DNA of 64,000 nt, taken from contig NZ_JAHRCU010000011.1 in the NCBI RefSeq assembly GCF_019083995.1, positions 91,915-155,914 of the forward strand. The letters are read 5' to 3'. This DNA comes from Roseococcus sp. SDR (GTDB lineage: Bacteria > Pseudomonadota > Alphaproteobacteria > Acetobacterales > Acetobacteraceae). Positions 60,679 to 64,000 of the stretch are shown in pieces (the stretch's first letter is position 1; each line of letters starts with the position of its first letter). Both the position numbers and the translations under genes were made by a program. The notes beneath the pieces were generated by a model that ran no database searches, was not told where the DNA came from, and worked only from the letters and a program-made list of their open reading frames with translations.

Positions 60679-63121
60679 CACGCTCCCCGTCGAGGAGGCG
60701 CTGCCCGCGCTGCGCGATGCGCTGCGCGAGGGCAGCAACGCGGTCCTGGTCGCGCCGCCCGGCGCGGGCAAGACCACGCTCGTGCCCCTGGCGCTCCGCG
60801 ACGAGCCCTGGGCGCGCGATCAGAAACTCCTCGTCCTCGAACCCCGCCGCGTCGCCGCCCGCGCCGCCGCGCGCCGCATGGCGTCCCTGCTGGGCGAGCA
60901 GCCCGGCGGCCTGGTCGGCCTCTCCACGCGGCTCGACCGCGCCACCTCCGCCGCGACACGCATCGAGGTCATCACCGAGGGCCTTCTCGTCCGCCGCCTG
61001 CAATCCGATCCTGGCCTCGAAGGGGTCGCCGCCGTCATCTTCGACGAGGCGCATGAGCGCCATCTCGACACCGATCTCGGCCTCGCCCTGTGCCTGGATC
61101 TGCAAGCCGGGCTGCGCCCCGAACTCCGCCTGCTGGCCATGTCCGCGACACTGGACGGCGGCGCCTTCACCCGCCTGCTGAACGCGCCGCTGATCGAAAG
61201 CGCCGGCCGCGCCCATCCGGTCCGCATCGAGCATGTGAAGCGCGACATCACCGAGTTGCGCGACCTGCCGGAGGCCATGGCGGTGGCCATCCGCGGCATC
61301 ATGGCGCGCGAGCCCGGCGATGTGCTGGCCTTCCTCCCCGGCTGGGGCGAAATCCGCCGCACCGCCGAGCGCCTGGGCGGCCTCGACGCCGATGTGCTGC
61401 CGCTGCATGGCGAACTCTCGCCCGCCGAGCAGGACAAGGCGCTCACCCAAGGCCCGCGCCGCCGCGTGGTGCTGGCGACCAGCATCGCCGAGACCTCGCT
61501 CACCGTGCCGGGCGTGCGCATCGTGGTGGATGGCGGCTTCCGCCGCGCCCCGCGGCTGGATGGCGCGACAGGCCTCACGCGCCTGGTGACTGTCCGCATC
61601 AGCCGCGCCGCCGCCGAGCAGCGCGCCGGCCGCGCCGGCCGCACCGAGCCGGGTGTCGCCGTCCGCCTCTGGAGCGAGGCGACGCAGCGCGGCATGGCGC
61701 TCCAGGACCGCCCCGAAATGCTGGAGGCCGAGCTCTCCGGCCTGGTTCTCGACTGCGCCGCCTGGGGCGCGGACCCCACGGCGCTCCCCTTCCTCGATCC
61801 GCCGCCGGCCGGCCAGATCGCCGCCGCGCGCGCCCTGCTGCGCAACCTCGACGCGCTGGATGCGCAGGGCCGCATCACCGTGACCGGCCAGCGCATGGCG
61901 CGCATGGGCACGCATCCGCGCCTGGCCCGCATGATGTGCGCCGTCGAGAACGAGGGGGAAGCCGCACTCGCCGCCGACCTCGCGGCGCTGCTCGAAGAGC
62001 GCGACCCCTTGCGCGGCCGCGAGCCCCCCGCCGACATCACGCTGCGCCTCGACGTGCTGCACGGCCACGCCCATGCCGAGAGCGACGGCATCGCGCTGCG
62101 CGCCATCCGCCGCGCCGCCGCGCTGCATCGCCGCCGCCTCGGCGTGCATGGCAATACGCCGTCCGAGGGCGATGCCGGCGCGCTGCTGGCCGCCGGCTTC
62201 CCCGACCGCATCGCACTGAAGCGCGGCACGATGGATGGCGCCTTCCGCCTCGCCTCCGGCCAGGGGGCGCGCCTTTCAAGTGCCGATCCGCTGGCCAAGC
62301 AAAGCCTGCTCGCCGTCGCCGACCTCGAACTCAAGGGCACCGAGGCACGCATCCGAATGGCAGCGCCCATCAGCCGCTCGTTGCTGGAAGCCCGCTTCCC
62401 CGAACGCTTCGTGACCGTCGAGGGCGCGAGCTTCGACGCCCGCGCCGGCGCCGTCCTGGCCCGCCGCCGCCTGATGTTCGGCCCGCTCATCCTGGAGGAA
62501 TCCCCCCTCGCGGGCGCCGACCCCGCCGCCATGGCCGAAGCGCTGGCCGAAGCCGCCGCCGAGCGCAATTTCCGCGACCTCGACTGGAGCGAATCCGCGA
62601 AGCAGCTCCGCGCCCGCATCGCGCGCATGCAGGCGCTGGAGGGCGCGCCCTGGCCCGATGTGAGCGACGCCACCCTCGCCGCCACCGTCAAGGAATGGCT
62701 GGCGCCCTACTGCAACGGCCTGACGAAACTCGCCGAGCTGAAATCGCTCGACCTGCACGCCATGCTGCTGCCGCATGATCTCCGCCGCGCGCTCGACGCG
62801 GCACTCCCCCCGCGCATTGCCCTGCCCCAGGGCCGCAGCGCCGCCGTGGACTACACGGCCGAGATCCCGACGCTCGAGGCCCGCGCGCAGCACCTTTATG
62901 GCCTCAGCACCATGCCGCCGCTCGCGGGTGGGCGCGTGCCCCTGCAAGTGGCGTTGCTCTCCCCCGCCGGCCGCCCCATCGCCATCACGGCCGACCTCGC
63001 CGGCTTCTGGCAGGGCGGCTGGGCCGATGCGCGCAAGGAGATGCGCGGCCGCTACCCCAAGCATGACTGGCCGGAAAACCCGGCCCTCGCGCAAGCTCCA
63101 CCGGAAGGAAGACGCCCATGA
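60653..63121 (+). CDS. hrpB: ATP-dependent helicase HrpB
   Basis: An 822-residue DEAH-box helicase of the HrpA/HrpB family. Motif I is APPGAGKT at residues 34-41, motif II DEAHERHLDT near 127, motif III MSATLDGG near 163, motif VI EQRAGRAGRTEPG near 323; the C-terminal HrpB domain ends WADARKEMRGRYPKHDWPEN, a typical HrpB finish. The RNA target is not well known. The only usable start is TTG at 60653, because a stop lies in frame at 60632 and no ATG or GTG follows before motif I; it is buried in a palindrome. Confidence 0.93.
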   Translation: MVEGTRGEPTLPVEEALPALRDALREGSNAVLVAPPGAGKTTLVPLALRDEPWARDQKLLVLEPRRVAARAAARRMASLLGEQPGGLVGLSTRLDRATSAATRIEVITEGLLVRRLQSDPGLEGVAAVIFDEAHERHLDTDLGLALCLDLQAGLRPELRLLAMSATLDGGAFTRLLNAPLIESAGRAHPVRIEHVKRDITELRDLPEAMAVAIRGIMAREPGDVLAFLPGWGEIRRTAERLGGLDADVLPLHGELSPAEQDKALTQGPRRRVVLATSIAETSLTVPGVRIVVDGGFRRAPRLDGATGLTRLVTVRISRAAAEQRAGRAGRTEPGVAVRLWSEATQRGMALQDRPEMLEAELSGLVLDCAAWGADPTALPFLDPPPAGQIAAARALLRNLDALDAQGRITVTGQRMARMGTHPRLARMMCAVENEGEAALAADLAALLEERDPLRGREPPADITLRLDVLHGHAHAESDGIALRAIRRAAALHRRRLGVHGNTPSEGDAGALLAAGFPDRIALKRGTMDGAFRLASGQGARLSSADPLAKQSLLAVADLELKGTEARIRMAAPISRSLLEARFPERFVTVEGASFDARAGAVLARRRLMFGPLILEESPLAGADPAAMAEALAEAAAERNFRDLDWSESAKQLRARIARMQALEGAPWPDVSDATLAATVKEWLAPYCNGLTKLAELKSLDLHAMLLPHDLRRALDAALPPRIALPQGRSAAVDYTAEIPTLEARAQHLYGLSTMPPLAGGRVPLQVALLSPAGRPIAITADLAGFWQGGWADARKEMRGRYPKHDWPENPALAQAPPEGRRP

Positions 63122-63852
63122 CCCGCTGTGCCCTCATCACCGGCGCCGGCCGCAACATCGGCCGCGCGGTCGCCCTCGCCCTCGCCAAGCAGGGCATGAA
63201 CGTCGTCATCAACGGCTCCACCGACCAGGCCGCCTGCGAGCGCGTGGCGAAGGAGGCCCGCGCGCTGGGCGTCGAAGCGCATGTCGCCATGGGCGATGTG
63301 GGCGACCGCGCCACCTGCCGCCGCCTGGCCGAGGCCGCCATCGCCCGCTTCGGCCGCGTGGATGTGCTGGTGAACAACGCCGCCCTGCGCCCCAGCAACA
63401 AATTCCTCGACCTCACCGAGGCCGATTACCGCCGCGTGATCGCGGTGGATCTCGAGGCCGCCATCTGGCTCTCCCAGGCCTGCCTGCCGGGCATGCTGGA
63501 AGCGGGCTGGGGCCGCATCGTGAACTTCGCCGGCATGAACGCCATCCATGGCTATGCCGGCCGCGCGCCCGTCTCCGTCGCCAAGCATGGCGTCTGGGGG
63601 CTGACCAAGTCGCTCGCCAAGGAATTCGGCCCGAAGGGCGTCACCGTGAACGCCATCTCGCCAGGCCCCATCGCCTCGGATGACGAGGATGTGGCGCCCG
63701 ATGCGCACCGGCAGGAGATGGTGGTGCGCGTCCCCGTCGGCCGCCTCGGCCAGCCCGCCGAAGTGGCGGCCATGGTGCGCCTGCTGGCCTCCGACGAAGG
63801 CGCCTTCATCAACGGCCAGATGCTGGCGGTGAATGGCGGCGCCGAGACCTGA
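63118..63852 (+). CDS. SDR-family oxidoreductase lacking the usual Ser-Tyr pair
   Basis: A 244-residue Rossmann protein of the short-chain dehydrogenase family. TGAGRNIGRAVALALAKQG binds the cofactor, LVNNAALRPSNKF follows, and Lys156 of the YxxxK motif is present in VSVAKHGVWGLTKSLAKEF. Counting back, Val152 stands in place of Tyr and Gly139 in place of Ser; a nearby Tyr146 remains in AIHGYAGRA. The cofactor site and the C-terminal LASDEGAFINGQMLAVNGG are normal. It may belong to a subgroup with another mechanism or none. ATGA overlap with hrpB. Confidence 0.9.
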   Translation: MTRCALITGAGRNIGRAVALALAKQGMNVVINGSTDQAACERVAKEARALGVEAHVAMGDVGDRATCRRLAEAAIARFGRVDVLVNNAALRPSNKFLDLTEADYRRVIAVDLEAAIWLSQACLPGMLEAGWGRIVNFAGMNAIHGYAGRAPVSVAKHGVWGLTKSLAKEFGPKGVTVNAISPGPIASDDEDVAPDAHRQEMVVRVPVGRLGQPAEVAAMVRLLASDEGAFINGQMLAVNGGAET

Positions 63853-63876
63853 AACGAAGGGGGTCTGGGGCCTTGT

Positions 63877-64000
63877 TCAGACTGGGAAGATGTTTGACGG
63901 GTGTTCGGGGACATCCCTGACGGTTTTGAGGATGGCCTTAGGGCCTCTGGTGTCAATCCATCCGAGATCGAAACGCATGAAGTGCAGGCTCCAGACGCCG
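63877..64000 (-). CDS. C-terminal end of a probable IS481-like transposase, cut by window edge
   Basis: Forty sense codons are visible before the stop at 63877-63879; the rest lies beyond the window. The tail reads VWSLHFMRFDLGWIDTRGPK and ends NIFPV. Its VW...F...DLG..D pattern resembles the C-terminal strand of integrase-core (IS481-type) transposases. The base composition is clearly lower in G+C than the neighbouring genes, consistent with a mobile element. The family call is weak because so little is seen. Confidence 0.45.
   Translation of the reverse strand, partial: GVWSLHFMRFDLGWIDTRGPKAILKTVRDVPEHPSNIFPV

Noticed and set aside
59030..62149. Minus-strand open frame of 1039 codons over hrpB and the alcohol dehydrogenase homologue
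   Set aside because: Antisense shadow; no domain in the translation, and HrpB motifs are complete on the plus strand.

Overview
The window is a GC-rich, almost fully coding chromosomal segment of an alphaproteobacterium, most likely of the Acetobacteraceae (Roseomonas-like). This rests on the leuS-lptE-holA order, a mitochondrial-type NDUFA12 complex I subunit next to mlaD and a DUF2155 gene, a Bug-type tricarboxylate-binding protein, DUF4214 and FemAB-like proteins, and frequent GTG/TTG starts with 1-4 bp stop/start overlaps. The genus is an inference. No tRNA, rRNA, CRISPR array or prophage was seen, and no gap without a gene exceeds 300 bases.

Layout. 1-5.2 kb: a truncated exported hydrolase, then leuS-lptE-holA. 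5.2-16.7 kb (minus): an M20 amidohydrolase, two paralogous Tat-type peptide-binding proteins and a DppBCDF-like ABC transporter, followed by a YghU-like GST, exonuclease III and a PhzF-family isomerase. 16.7-21.9 kb: polysaccharide genes (two glycosyltransferases, bifunctional ManC, DUF4214 protein). 21.9-23.4 kb: DUF2155, a small protein, MlaD and NDUFA12. 23.5-27.7 kb: a degenerate ribonucleotide-reductase-like gene behind a possible NrdR box pair, RidA, a FemAB-like transferase, an MGMT-family remnant and an EamA exporter. 27.7-36 kb: a nuclease-helicase (DUF2075) protein, GNATs, EttA, GST, nucleoside deaminase, rubredoxin and CFA synthase.

36.1-38.9 kb holds the most unusual locus: four tightly packed genes, all for exported proteins. 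They are a Tyr/Ser/Ala-rich 117-residue protein, a coiled-coil plus beta-barrel outer-membrane protein, a C39-like cysteine peptidase and a small periplasmic protein. The set resembles a reduced Fap (functional amyloid) export system. 38.8-54.7 kb: a Bug protein, a TPR-methyltransferase, a transposase-derived protein with a possible LexA box, a CPBP protease, an MFS exporter, accA, a large RTX protein, an aspartate aminotransferase, a double GNAT, a chemoreceptor, a P1 peptidase and proC. 54.7-64 kb: a Ser/Thr kinase fused to a universal stress domain with an adjacent metallophosphoesterase, a 2-hydroxyacid dehydrogenase, an MBL hydrolase, a zinc-type alcohol dehydrogenase homologue, HrpB, an atypical SDR and the end of a probable transposase.

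Four intergenic palindromes (33.8, 54.7, 58.5 and 60.6 kb) share flanks but have different, self-complementary stems. They form a dispersed repeat family; one copy contains the start codon of hrpB.
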